Shown here: positions 1 through 7,821 of the stretch, one piece after another
Position numbering within the stretch: position 1 is the first letter of the stretch
Layout of the letters: each line of letters opens with the position of its first letter
Notes under the pieces: generated by a model
Told to the model about the DNA's origin: nothing
Seen by the model: only the letters and a program-made list of their open reading frames with translations
Database searches by the model: none
Assembly: GCA_913776615.1 (NCBI GenBank)
Contig: CAJYPK010000019.1
Span: forward strand, 124,001 to 188,000
Source: an uncultured Hymenobacter sp.
Lineage (GTDB): Bacteria > Bacteroidota > Bacteroidia > Cytophagales > Hymenobacteraceae
Direction: 5' to 3'
Length of the DNA: 64,000 bases
Program-made: the position numbers and the translations under genes

Positions 1-312
1 GGCGACGGTGTCGCGGCGCAGCGCCGTGACGAACACGCTGCCGCCCTCGGTATCGAGATTGACGGCTTCCAGCGGCAGCAGAATCTGCGTTTCGGCGTGG
101 GGCGCGGGGGCGGGCACGCCGGGCAGGCCCCGGTCGAGCTGCACGTTGAGGTAAAGCACGCGCCGGGTTTCGAGGTCAACCAGCAACTCGGTGACGGTGC
201 CGAACGCCTGGCCGTCGCTGCCGCGCACGGGCCAGCCGCGCGGGTCGGGGTCACCGGTGGCCATTTCGAAGGTGGGCAGGTCGCGCAGGCGGCGTAAGAT
301 GGGGGAACTCAT
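1..312 (-). CDS. PRC-barrel domain protein (partial, runs off left edge)
   Basis: The minus strand read from the ATG at 312 stays open to the window edge, so about the first 104 residues are visible. After MSSPILRRLRDLP comes GTVTELLVDLETRRVLYLNV and later ILLPLEAVNLDTEGGSVFV, the alternating strand pattern of a PRC-barrel, a small beta domain first known from photosynthetic reaction centre H subunits and common in bacterial stress and RNA-processing proteins. There is no signal peptide, so it is probably cytoplasmic. It starts 11 bases after the stop of the membrane-anchored gene upstream, which suggests co-transcription. The C-terminal part and any second domain cannot be seen, and the specific role is unknown. 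Confidence 0.7.
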   Translation of the reverse strand, partial: MSSPILRRLRDLPTFEMATGDPDPRGWPVRGSDGQAFGTVTELLVDLETRRVLYLNVQLDRGLPGVPAPAPHAETQILLPLEAVNLDTEGGSVFVTALRRDTVA

Positions 313-323
313 AGCGGGCAGAT

Positions 324-950
324 TTAGAGAACGTCTTTGGCCGGGTAGCTCATGGTATTGAGCAGGTTGGCGACCTGCTTCAGGTAGGCGTGGTTTTTGG
401 CCTGCTCGGCGGACGAATTGTCGCGGCCCGAAAGCTCGCTGGCTTGCAGCGTGAGGGCGTTGGCCTCGGTTTCGAGGTTGGGGTAGCCTTTTTGCTGCAC
501 AGCGAGCAGTAGGTTGGCGGCGGCGACGAGGCCGGGGCGCAGGCTGGCGGCCGGGTCATTGTCTTCGAGGCGGGCCGTGGCGCTGGTGAAGTTGTCGCGC
601 TGCTCGCGGATGGTCGCGTCGTCGCGCAGGTCGGCGCGGTCGGTCAGCTGGGTGAGCTGCGGGGCCAGGGCCAGCAGCTCGGCGCGGCTGGGCGAGGCGC
701 TACCCAGCGGCGGGCTGGTTTCGAGCGAGTCGCCGGCCGGGGGCGTGGCCCGGGCCTCGGCGGCGGGCGAATCGGGAGCCAGGGTATCGGCGGGCGTGGA
801 AGCTACCGTGGTAACAGCCGGCGCGGGCTCGTCGGCCGGGTCGGGGCGCAGGTAGAAATAGGCGGCGGCGCCCAGTACCAGCACGGCCAGCGCCACGAGC
901 AGCCACGGGCTGGGAGAAGATTTTTTAGGTTGAATACGAAGTTCGGCCAT
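324..950 (-). CDS. Membrane-anchored hypothetical protein
   Basis: The product has 208 residues. A short basic cytoplasmic start is followed by one membrane segment at about residues 17-34 (WLLVALAVLVLGAAAYFYL). Then comes a linker of about 60 residues rich in Pro, Ala, Ser and Thr, and a helical C-terminal region of about 110 residues rich in Leu, Ala and Gln. This is the layout of a single-pass inner-membrane protein with a periplasmic helical domain. I recognise no enzyme motif and assign no function. The PRC-barrel gene follows 11 bases downstream on the same strand, so the two probably share a transcript. Confidence 0.65.
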   Translation of the reverse strand: MAELRIQPKKSSPSPWLLVALAVLVLGAAAYFYLRPDPADEPAPAVTTVASTPADTLAPDSPAAEARATPPAGDSLETSPPLGSASPSRAELLALAPQLTQLTDRADLRDDATIREQRDNFTSATARLEDNDPAASLRPGLVAAANLLLAVQQKGYPNLETEANALTLQASELSGRDNSSAEQAKNHAYLKQVANLLNTMSYPAKDVL

Positions 951-1077
951 GCTACAGAAGTAAAGGATTGGGCCGAATTACGCAAGGTAGCCTGGGGAGT
1001 TGTGCGGCCGGATTGGGCTTGCGGAGGCCAGCGTCCGCTGGCTGGGGTACGATTCCAGCGACTAGTAGCGGGCAGTA

Positions 1078-1112
1078 AAAAAGCGGCCCCGCGCTAGGCA
1101 GAGCCGCTTTTT
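1078..1112 (-). terminator. Intrinsic terminator after the pectate lyase gene
   Basis: Ten-base arms AAAAAGCGGC (1078-1087) and GCCGCTTTTT (1103-1112) enclose a 15-base loop. On the minus strand the stem is followed by a run of T. It lies 19 bases past the pectate lyase stop codon. Confidence 0.8.
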
Positions 1113-1130
1113 GCATAGAATTGAGTGCAA

Positions 1131-2234
1131 CTAGATGCCGCTGTAGGCGCAGGTGTTGCCGCCCACGGTGGCCCCGGCACCGGTGGAGCCGGTCAGGGCG
1201 CTTTTTACGCTGCTGGCGCTCAGTACCGACAGCGAGTAGGGCGGCGTAAAGGCCGTTTTGCCGTCGCCCGATTTCGTGCCGGTGACGTTGGTGTACATGT
1301 TGCCGGTTTCCTGCACCGCCGTTTCTTTGTTGTCGAGCAGCACGATGGGGTTTTTCACGTTCTCGAATACGTTGTTCTGCACCAGCAGATTGGCTTCCAG
1401 CCCGGCGGAGATGCACTTGTTGCTCACCGTGCTGCTGTAGTAGCTATTGACAACGTGCACCTTGCCGAAGCGCAGGCGGGGCATCCGCTCGACGCAGCCC
1501 TGGGCCCACCAGCAGCGGGCAAACGTGATGTTGAGCTTGCCCCGGTCGCCGGTGGCGCTGTCCGACGAGCCAATCAGGTCGGAAAAGCGGTGGTCGTCGG
1601 AGCCGCCCGAGCCACCCGCCCGGGGGGCCTGCAAGTACGTGAACTTGGTCCACGACACGGTGATGTAGTTGGAGGCGTTTTTGATGTCGAGGTTGCCATC
1701 CAGGCCGTCCTGAAACTCGCAGTGGTCGACCCACACGTTGGTGCAGGCGTCGATAGTCATATTATCCTGCCCGTCCACGTCGTAGGCCCCGGGGCCATCG
1801 AAAATGAGGTTGCGAAAAACGATGTCCGAGCACCGCTTCACGTAGAGAATGCCCGAATTGGCCGCGCTTTGGTCGGTAGATACCAGCCGGGCACCCGAGG
1901 TGCCAAACACCGTTTTACCGCTCTGGTCCTGAAACGAGATGCGCCCGCCCGAAGGAATGGTAATCGTCCCGTTAACCTGCACCACCTTCACCGCCGAGTT
2001 GGTAATGGCCGCTTTGAGTTGGTCGTAGGTGGTGACCACGGTGGCCGCGGCGGTGCCGCCGCCATCGGTGCCCCCGTTTTGCGAGGCCCAGCCCTGGGCC
2101 GTGCAGCCCGCCTCGACGTCGGCCGTAGCGGTGGTGCTGCCGGGCGCGGTCGGGGCGGGATTTTGAGAATTACAGCCGGCGCCAAGGCCAGCCACGACCA
2201 CCAGGGCGGCGGTCGCAAGCTTAAACGTGTGCAT
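1131..2234 (-). CDS. Pectate lyase family lipoprotein (PL1-like)
   Basis: This is a secreted polysaccharide lyase of the right-handed parallel beta-helix type. I chose the ATG at 2234 (367 residues) because it gives a clean lipoprotein signal, MHTFKLATAALVVVAGLGAG followed by C. An upstream in-frame ATG at 2270 would put 12 extra residues in front of it. Family signatures are VWVDHCEFQDGLDGNLDIKN near the middle and RMPRLRFGKVHVVNSYY in the C-terminal half. These match the conserved blocks of family 1 pectate lyases, where Asp residues bind calcium and the Arg of the RxPxxR region is catalytic. It would cleave pectate by beta-elimination at the cell surface. It stands alone, with its own terminator and a palindromic candidate operator upstream; no SusCD pair is nearby. 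Confidence 0.88.
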   Translation of the reverse strand: MHTFKLATAALVVVAGLGAGCNSQNPAPTAPGSTTATADVEAGCTAQGWASQNGGTDGGGTAAATVVTTYDQLKAAITNSAVKVVQVNGTITIPSGGRISFQDQSGKTVFGTSGARLVSTDQSAANSGILYVKRCSDIVFRNLIFDGPGAYDVDGQDNMTIDACTNVWVDHCEFQDGLDGNLDIKNASNYITVSWTKFTYLQAPRAGGSGGSDDHRFSDLIGSSDSATGDRGKLNITFARCWWAQGCVERMPRLRFGKVHVVNSYYSSTVSNKCISAGLEANLLVQNNVFENVKNPIVLLDNKETAVQETGNMYTNVTGTKSGDGKTAFTPPYSLSVLSASSVKSALTGSTGAGATVGGNTCAYSGI

Positions 2235-2346
2235 GGGTGGGAAAAGGAAAAGAGGTAAAGAGTGCCGCACCGGAACCGGGTGACGGGTTAAAGTAACAGG
2301 CTAGTAGCCCGTTGTTGAAGCGGCTGCCGGGGTAAAAATTTGCGCA

Positions 2347-2364
2347 AACGTTTCCGGCAACGTT
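2347..2364. promoter_or_regulatory. 18-bp palindrome, candidate LacI-type operator
   Basis: AACGTTTCCGGCAACGTT matches its own reverse complement at 16 of 18 positions and is directly preceded by TGCGCA. This resembles operators of LacI/GalR-family sugar regulators. It lies between the divergent pectate lyase and uvrA genes, about 110 bases upstream of the lyase start, so control of the lyase is the natural guess. No regulator gene is nearby. Confidence 0.4.
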
Positions 2365-2556
2365 ACCGGCTGATAATCTGTTAGCCAGCCTAGTAGTGAG
2401 GATAGGTGTTGTAGGTTTTACAGACCAGCTAAAGGGAAGCTGCCAGCCAGCCAAACTGCCGGCCAGTTGGCCAGCCAGAGGCGAGGCCCGGCGTTTGACC
2501 CGACCTTTGCGCCCGCGCCCGAAACCTTCCGCCCCCCGGCCGGCGTTACCGCATTC

Positions 2557-5403
2557 ATGTCCGACAATTCCGCTCTGCAAGTGGCCGCCCCGGCCCACGA
2601 CGAAATCGACCACCTCGACCCGCGCCAGTTCATCGTCATCAAAAACGCGCGCGTCCACAACCTCAAAAACCTGAGCGTGGCTTTGCCCCGCAATAAGTTT
2701 ATCGTGGTGACGGGCCTCTCGGGCTCGGGCAAGTCGAGCCTGGCGTTCGATACACTGTACGCTGAGGGCCAGCGCATGTACGTGGAAAGCCTGAGCTCCT
2801 ACGCCCGGCAATTTCTGGGCCGCATGGACAAGCCCGACGTGGACTACATCCGGGGTATTTCGCCGGCCATCGCCATCGAGCAGAAGGTCAGCATCAAGAA
2901 CAACCGCTCGACGGTGGGCACCAGCACCGAGATCTACGACTACCTCAAGCTGCTCTTTGCGCGGGTGGGCCGCACGTACTCGCCCGTAAGCGGCGAGCAG
3001 GTGCGCAAGGACACGGTGGCCGACGTGGTAGATTATTTATTCACGCTGCCGGGCGACACCCGCGTCACCATCCTGGCCCCGCTGCTGCGCACCGAGCCCG
3101 ACCGGCCCATGAGCAAGGAGCTGGATTTGCTCTTGCAGAAGGGCTACAGCCGCATCGTGCTGGAAGACGGCCAAAATGCCTTCATTGAAGACCTGATCGG
3201 CGAGGGCAAGCCCGAAGTGGAAGGGGAGGTGTTCATCCTCATCGACCGCGCCGTGGTGCAGCCTGGCGACGAAGACTTGCAGTTCCGGCTGTCCGACTCG
3301 GTGCAGACGGCCTTTTTCGAAGGCCACGGCACCTGCATCGTGAAGCTCGACGACGAGACGCGCACCTTCTCCGATAAGTTTGAGCTGGACGGTATGACGT
3401 TCGAGGAGCCGAACGTCAATTTCTTCTCGTTCAATAACTCCTACGGAGCCTGCCACACCTGCGAGGGCTTCGGCTCGGTGCTGGGTATCGACGAGGATTT
3501 GGTAATCCCCGACAAAAGCCTGACCGTGTACGAGGGGGCCATCGCGCCCTGGCGCACCGAAAAGCAGGGCGAATGGCTTAAGCCTTTGCTCAAGAACGGC
3601 ATCCGGTTCGACTTCCCCATTCACCGTCCTTACAACGAGTTGAGCGCGGCCGAGCAGCGTCTGCTGTGGACGGGCAACAAGTATTTCGAGGGCCTCGACG
3701 CCTACTTCCGCTGGGTGGCCGAGCAGACGCATAAGATTCAATACCGCGTGCTGCAAAGCCGCTACCGGGGCCGCACCACCTGCCCCGACTGTCGGGGCAC
3801 GCGCCTGCGCAAAGACGCGCAGTACGTCAAAATCGACGGCCGCAGCATCACCGATTTGGTATTGCTGCCCATCGCCGACGCGCTCACGTTCTTTGAAAAC
3901 CTGACGCTGACCGAGCACGAGGCCAAGGTGGCCGACCGCCTGCTGGCTGAAATCACCAACCGGCTGGGCTACCTCAACCGCGTGGGACTGGGTTACCTCA
4001 CCCTCAACCGCTTGAGCAATACCCTGAGCGGTGGCGAAAGCCAGCGCATTTCGCTGGCCACTTCGCTGGGCTCGGCCCTGGTGGGCTCGATGTACGTGCT
4101 CGACGAGCCCAGCATCGGCCTGCATCCCAAGGATGCCGAGCAGCTCATCGGTGTGCTGCGCTCGCTGCAAGAGCTGGGCAACACCGTGGTGGTGGTGGAG
4201 CACGAAGAGAAAATGATGGAGGCCGCCGACCAGATTATTGACATCGGCCCCGAGGCCGGCAGCGGTGGCGGCAACCTGATGTTTCAGGGTACCTTCCCCG
4301 AGCTGCTGGCTGACTCAGCTACCTACACCGGTAAGTATTTGAGTGGACAGCTCGACGTGCCGGTGCCCACCGTGCGCCGCCCCTGGCGCAATGCGCTGGA
4401 GCTGACCGGTGCCCGCGAAAACAACCTCAAGAACGTGAGCGTCAAGGTACCGCTGGGCGTGATGACGGTAGTTACGGGCGTGTCGGGCTCGGGCAAATCG
4501 ACGCTCATTCGCCGCATTCTGGCCCCGGCGCTCATGAAGCAGCTCGGCGGCGGCGCGGGCGAGAGTACCGGCAAGTTTGACCGCCTCACGGGCGTGAACG
4601 GGCAGGTGACGCACGTCGAATTTGTGGACCAGAACCCCATCGGCAAGTCGTCGCGCTCCAACCCCGTCACCTACGTGAAGGCCTACGACCAGATTCGCAC
4701 GCTGTTCTCGGAGCAACCGCTGGCCAAGGCGCGGGGCCTCAAGCCCTCGCACTTCTCCTTCAACGTGGAGGGCGGCCGCTGCGAGGTGTGCCAGGGCGAG
4801 GGCCAGGTCAAAATCGAGATGCAGTTCATGGCCGACATTTACCTGACCTGTGAAAGCTGCGGCGGCCACAAATTCAAGCAGGATATCCTGGAAATCAAAT
4901 TTCAGGACAAGAACATCTACGAGGTGCTGGAGCTGACCGTGGCCGACGCCGTGGAATTCTTCGCCGGCCAGCCCAAGGTGGCCGAGCGCCTGCGCCCGCT
5001 GCTCGACGTAGGCCTGGGCTACATCCGCCTCGGGCAGTCGGCCAATACGCTCAGCGGCGGGGAGGCCCAGCGCGTGAAGCTGGCGAGCTTCCTCACCAAA
5101 GGCGCTACGTTGCAGCAGGATAAAATTCTGTTCATCTTCGACGAACCGAGCACCGGCCTGCACTTCCACGACATCGCCAAGCTGCTGGGTGCCCTCAACG
5201 CGCTGGTGGAGCAGGGTAATTCGGTGCTCATCATCGAGCACAACATGGACATCATCAAGTGCGCCGACTGGCTGATCGACATGGGCCCCGAGGGCGGTAT
5301 CAACGGCGGGCACCTGCTCTTCGAGGGTACGCCCGAGCAGTTGGTGAAGCTCAAGGATACCAACCACACGGCCCGGTTTTTGGCGGAAAAAGTGGCGGGA
5401 TAG
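2557..5403 (+). CDS. uvrA: Excinuclease ABC subunit A
   Basis: UvrA is the damage-sensing ATPase of nucleotide excision repair. The ATG at 2557 gives 948 residues, normal for the family. An upstream in-frame start at 2467 would add 30 low-complexity residues and is less likely. The first ATPase half has Walker [10 protein letters not shown] and signature LSGGESQR; the second has GVSGSGKST and LSGGEAQR. Zinc-binding cysteine pairs are visible ([23 protein letters not shown] and CESCGG). It is followed on the same strand by an unrelated toxin-antitoxin pair, and no other uvr gene is in the window. Confidence 0.97.
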   Translation: MSDNSALQVAAPAHDEIDHLDPRQFIVIKNARVHNLKNLSVALPRNKFIVVTGLSGSGKSSLAFDTLYAEGQRMYVESLSSYARQFLGRMDKPDVDYIRGISPAIAIEQKVSIKNNRSTVGTSTEIYDYLKLLFARVGRTYSPVSGEQVRKDTVADVVDYLFTLPGDTRVTILAPLLRTEPDRPMSKELDLLLQKGYSRIVLEDGQNAFIEDLIGEGKPEVEGEVFILIDRAVVQPGDEDLQFRLSDSVQTAFFEGHGTCIVKLDDETRTFSDKFELDGMTFEEPNVNFFSFNNSYGACHTCEGFGSVLGIDEDLVIPDKSLTVYEGAIAPWRTEKQGEWLKPLLKNGIRFDFPIHRPYNELSAAEQRLLWTGNKYFEGLDAYFRWVAEQTHKIQYRVLQSRYRGRTTCPDCRGTRLRKDAQYVKIDGRSITDLVLLPIADALTFFENLTLTEHEAKVADRLLAEITNRLGYLNRVGLGYLTLNRLSNTLSGGESQRISLATSLGSALVGSMYVLDEPSIGLHPKDAEQLIGVLRSLQELGNTVVVVEHEEKMMEAADQIIDIGPEAGSGGGNLMFQGTFPELLADSATYTGKYLSGQLDVPVPTVRRPWRNALELTGARENNLKNVSVKVPLGVMTVVTGVSGSGKSTLIRRILAPALMKQLGGGAGESTGKFDRLTGVNGQVTHVEFVDQNPIGKSSRSNPVTYVKAYDQIRTLFSEQPLAKARGLKPSHFSFNVEGGRCEVCQGEGQVKIEMQFMADIYLTCESCGGHKFKQDILEIKFQDKNIYEVLELTVADAVEFFAGQPKVAERLRPLLDVGLGYIRLGQSANTLSGGEAQRVKLASFLTKGATLQQDKILFIFDEPSTGLHFHDIAKLLGALNALVEQGNSVLIIEHNMDIIKCADWLIDMGPEGGINGGHLLFEGTPEQLVKLKDTNHTARFLAEKVAG

Positions 5404-5434
5404 TGTCGTAATTTGAAATCAAAACTTGAATACT

Positions 5435-5647
5435 ATGGTAAGCGAGGCTCAAAAGCAAGAACTGGTAGCAGCTATAAATCAGCTTCAGGACGAAGAATTG
5501 CTCTTGAAAATCAAAGATTTATTTGCCACTGCGGCGGCAAATGCGCGTGGCGCAGCCAAGCCACGGGCTTATCCGGGATTTGGCGGGCCAGCCGGCAGAG
5601 TATTGGCGGCGGCGATTGAGCAGTACGAGCGGGAGCACGGCCAATAG
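5435..5647 (+). CDS. Antitoxin of a PIN-toxin pair
   Basis: This is a 70-residue acidic protein beginning MVSEAQKQELVAAINQLQDE. The helical N-terminus resembles short antitoxins that pair with PIN ribonucleases, and the C-terminal half (AYPGFGGPAGRVLAAAIEQY) would be the toxin-wrapping segment. The stop is one base before the toxin ATG, the tight coupling usual for such pairs. An upstream TTG at 5426 is possible but unnecessary. The assignment rests mostly on the neighbour. Confidence 0.65.
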   Translation: MVSEAQKQELVAAINQLQDEELLLKIKDLFATAAANARGAAKPRAYPGFGGPAGRVLAAAIEQYEREHGQ

Positions 5648-5648
5648 A

Positions 5649-6044
5649 ATGAGATTGCTGCTTGACACGCATGCCCTTATCTGGCTCACAACAGGGAGCC
5701 AGCAGCTGCCGCCCTCGCTGCTGCGTCGGTTTCTTGACCTATCCAACACGTTGTGTGTAAGCATGGTGGCCTTATTGGAGGTGGCCATCAAATCGTCGCT
5801 AGCTAAGGATGATTTTCCGCTAATATTCAGCCAGTGGCTGGAACGACTCCAGCAATTTGACTTTGAGATTTTAGAGATATCCGACGCGCATTTGGTCACG
5901 CTCAGTCAATTACCGACCGTTAGAGACCACCGCGACCCGTTCGACCGCCTGCTCATCGCCCAGGCGCTTAGCGAAGACTTAACATTTATCAGCCGCGATG
6001 GCAAGTTTGCAGCCTATGCGGGGCTGCGGCGGCAGTGGGCGTAA
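5649..6044 (+). CDS. PIN-domain toxin, VapC-like
   Basis: The 131-residue product is the size of a single PIN domain. Acidic active-site positions are visible: Asp6 in MRLLLDTHALIWL, Glu in VALLEVAIKSSLAK, Asp in RDPFDRLLIAQAL, and Asp in FISRDGKFAAY. PIN toxins of this type are Mg-dependent ribonucleases held inactive by the antitoxin encoded just upstream. An internal upstream frame from 5523 exists, but the ATG at 5649, one base after the antitoxin stop, fits the family start exactly. The locus lies between uvrA and a small hypothetical gene. Confidence 0.82.
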   Translation: MRLLLDTHALIWLTTGSQQLPPSLLRRFLDLSNTLCVSMVALLEVAIKSSLAKDDFPLIFSQWLERLQQFDFEILEISDAHLVTLSQLPTVRDHRDPFDRLLIAQALSEDLTFISRDGKFAAYAGLRRQWA

Positions 6045-6054
6045 TCTGCACGTT

Positions 6055-6450
6055 ATGAAGCTAAAATACTTTATCGTCGGTGCGATAGCCTTGCTGCTCG
6101 GCTGGTTTGTGTACGACTCGCTGAGCCAGCCCAGCGGGCACGATTTGCCGGGCAATTTTGAAGAGGTAGCCAGCTACCGCAACGAGAACAATACCGGCCC
6201 CATCACCCGCGTGCTGGCCGTGACCGTGGCCGATACCTTGTGGCGAGAAATGCAGCAGTACGGTGACCTGACGCCCTATACTAAATACGGTACCACCACC
6301 GTCTATTTCTTCCGGCAGGGCCAACCCGCGCCCAAAACGGTGCAACCCGGCGCGGAGAGCTTCGGCTCAGAATTTAACAACTACTGCCTGGCTAAGTACG
6401 AGAAGGGCGTGATGAGCAACGTTTCGTTTCAGAAATTTCCGTTTCGGTAA
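6055..6450 (+). CDS. Small membrane-anchored hypothetical protein
   Basis: The product has 131 residues from the ATG at 6055. One hydrophobic segment, FIVGAIALLLGWFVYDSL at about residues 5-22, would act as an uncleaved anchor or signal. The rest (FEEVASYRNENNTGPITRVL and onward) is a small soluble domain with many aromatic and polar residues, ending SNVSFQKFPFR. It starts ten bases after the toxin stop and may be read through from it, but no functional link is implied. I do not recognise a family. Confidence 0.65.
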   Translation: MKLKYFIVGAIALLLGWFVYDSLSQPSGHDLPGNFEEVASYRNENNTGPITRVLAVTVADTLWREMQQYGDLTPYTKYGTTTVYFFRQGQPAPKTVQPGAESFGSEFNNYCLAKYEKGVMSNVSFQKFPFR

Positions 6451-6474
6451 GCACGGAACTAGCACTTAGTGAGT

Positions 6475-6551
6475 GTAACACCAAGCTCCAGCTTGGTGAT
6501 GCGTTAGGCATGCGGACCCTAATGCATCACCAAGCTGGAGCTTGGTGTTAC
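6475..6551. repeat. Palindromic repeat family C, 77 bp, full copy
   Basis: The arm GTAACACCAAGCTCCAGCTT at 6475 is mirrored by the arm ending at 6551. The centre contains TGATGCGTTAGG and its mirror. It has the same length and ends as the element inside pbpC (32015-32091) and the one at 43667-43743. It lies between the convergent 6055 and PepSY genes and could form a strong hairpin at both mRNA ends. No transposase is associated. Confidence 0.85.
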
Positions 6552-6596
6552 GTCGTGACTGGCCGGTAGGGGCCTGTAGTGATATTGAAGGGTATT

Positions 6597-7721
6597 CTAA
6601 GCAGTAGCCAGCGCCACCCGCGGCTGCTTTTTCCGGTTGTGCCGGCCGCGCCACACCAGGAAGCCCGTGACGGGCAGGCTGGCCGCCGTGAGGCTGACTA
6701 CGAAGGCGATAACCTTGCCACCCAGGCCCAGGATGAGGCCCGTGTGCAGGTCGTAGTTCATGTCGGCGAGCTTCTTGCCGTTGCTTTTGCCCTCGTGGAG
6801 CTGAGCGAGTAAAAGCTGCCCGGTACGCGGGTGGAAGCGGTACTCGTCGCGGTGGTAGTAGTGCAGCGACTTGGCGTAGGCGGTACACCAGACGGGCGTA
6901 GCGGCATTGGCGGTGGGGCCGATGAGCAGCATCTCGGCCCGGGGCGACTGCTGCCGCATGCGGGCGTAGGCGAGGTCCACCACCGGGCGGGCGGGGCGAG
7001 CCGTGAGCAGGGTGTCGACCTTGGGCTCGGCGTTTTCGGCCGCGATAGAGCGGCCGCCGTTGGCCAGCGTGCCCACGCCTTCCATGAGCCACTCGTAGCT
7101 GATGCACAGGCCAGTAAGCGCCAGCACCAGGGCCAGGGCGCTGGCGTAAAAGCCCAATACGTTGTGCAGGTCGTAGGTGCGGCGCTTGGGCGAGGCGTCC
7201 CATTTTACCGAGAAGCGCTGCTTGCGGGCGGCCTTGTTGCGCGGCCACCACAGTACGATGCCACTGATCAGCATCACCACGAACGTGATCACGGCGATAT
7301 CGACCACCCACTTGCCGATGGCGGGCGGCAGCAGCAGGTACATGTGCAGGTACTGTACAATGGTGAAAAAGTCGCTCCGCAGGTTCTGCACCTTTAGCAG
7401 TTGGCCGGAGTAGGGGTTCAGGAAGGCGTAGTACACTTCCTCACCCTTGCTCAAATACACGGCCGTGGAGCGGTCGGGGCCGTTGTAGGTGGTCCAGGAG
7501 GCCGCAAAGCCGGGCTTGGCTCGCATGGCGGTGGCTTGCAGCGCCGAGGGCGGCAGCATGGGCCGGGCCTCGGCCGCGACCTTGCGCCAGGGCTGCGTTA
7601 GGTCGCGGACTTCATCCTGAAATACGAACACAGCCCCCGATAGGCTCACGATGAGTACGATAAGCCCCGAGGCTAGCCCCAGCCACAGATGCAGCTTGCC
7701 AATTGCTTTGCGGAAGGTCAT
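6597..7721 (-). CDS. PepSY-associated membrane protein (iron-uptake linked)
   Basis: The product has 374 residues with a PepSY-TM layout. The first membrane helix is at about 13-35 (WLGLASGLIVLIVSLSGAVF) and is followed by a large periplasmic PepSY-like region. A second helix follows (VVDIAVITFVVMLISGIVLW), then a third (NVLGFYASALALVLALTGLC) and a last one near the C-terminus (VIAFVVSLTAASLPVTGFLV). Relatives of this family sit beside siderophore receptors and are thought to help reduce or release iron at the inner membrane. Here it lies 100 bases downstream of a siderophore-type TonB receptor on the same strand, separated by a hairpin repeat, and is probably its operon partner. Confidence 0.85.
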   Translation of the reverse strand: MTFRKAIGKLHLWLGLASGLIVLIVSLSGAVFVFQDEVRDLTQPWRKVAAEARPMLPPSALQATAMRAKPGFAASWTTYNGPDRSTAVYLSKGEEVYYAFLNPYSGQLLKVQNLRSDFFTIVQYLHMYLLLPPAIGKWVVDIAVITFVVMLISGIVLWWPRNKAARKQRFSVKWDASPKRRTYDLHNVLGFYASALALVLALTGLCISYEWLMEGVGTLANGGRSIAAENAEPKVDTLLTARPARPVVDLAYARMRQQSPRAEMLLIGPTANAATPVWCTAYAKSLHYYHRDEYRFHPRTGQLLLAQLHEGKSNGKKLADMNYDLHTGLILGLGGKVIAFVVSLTAASLPVTGFLVWRGRHNRKKQPRVALATA

Positions 7722-7730
7722 AGGTCTGGT

Positions 7731-7812
7731 AAGCGGTTAGCCGTTAGCTGCTAGCTATTAGCTTTTCTAAGTGAGAAGAGGCTAATAGCTAGTAGCTAAC
7801 GGCTAACCGCTT
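7731..7812. repeat. Long inverted repeat built of short GTTAGC-like words
   Basis: Two 32-base arms (AAGCGGTTAGCCGTTAGCTG at 7731 onward, mirrored up to 7812) differ at one position. Each arm is itself made of repeated words such as GTTAGC and GCTATTAGC. It lies between the TonB receptor and the PepSY gene, within what looks like one operon, and may tune downstream expression or stabilise mRNA. Confidence 0.8.
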
Positions 7813-7821
7813 GATTTAAAA

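Noticed and set aside
1027..1042. Perfect small hairpin GCCAGCG-TC-CGCTGGC
   Set aside because: Too short, with no T run and no matching copy in the window; it could be chance in GC-rich DNA.
2502..2509. GACCTTTG as a promoter -7 element for uvrA
   Set aside because: The first base differs from TAnnTTTG and no TTG lies at a suitable distance; too weak to list.
3037..4203. A 388-codon frame opposite uvrA
   Set aside because: It is antisense to a highly conserved gene and its composition mirrors uvrA codon use.
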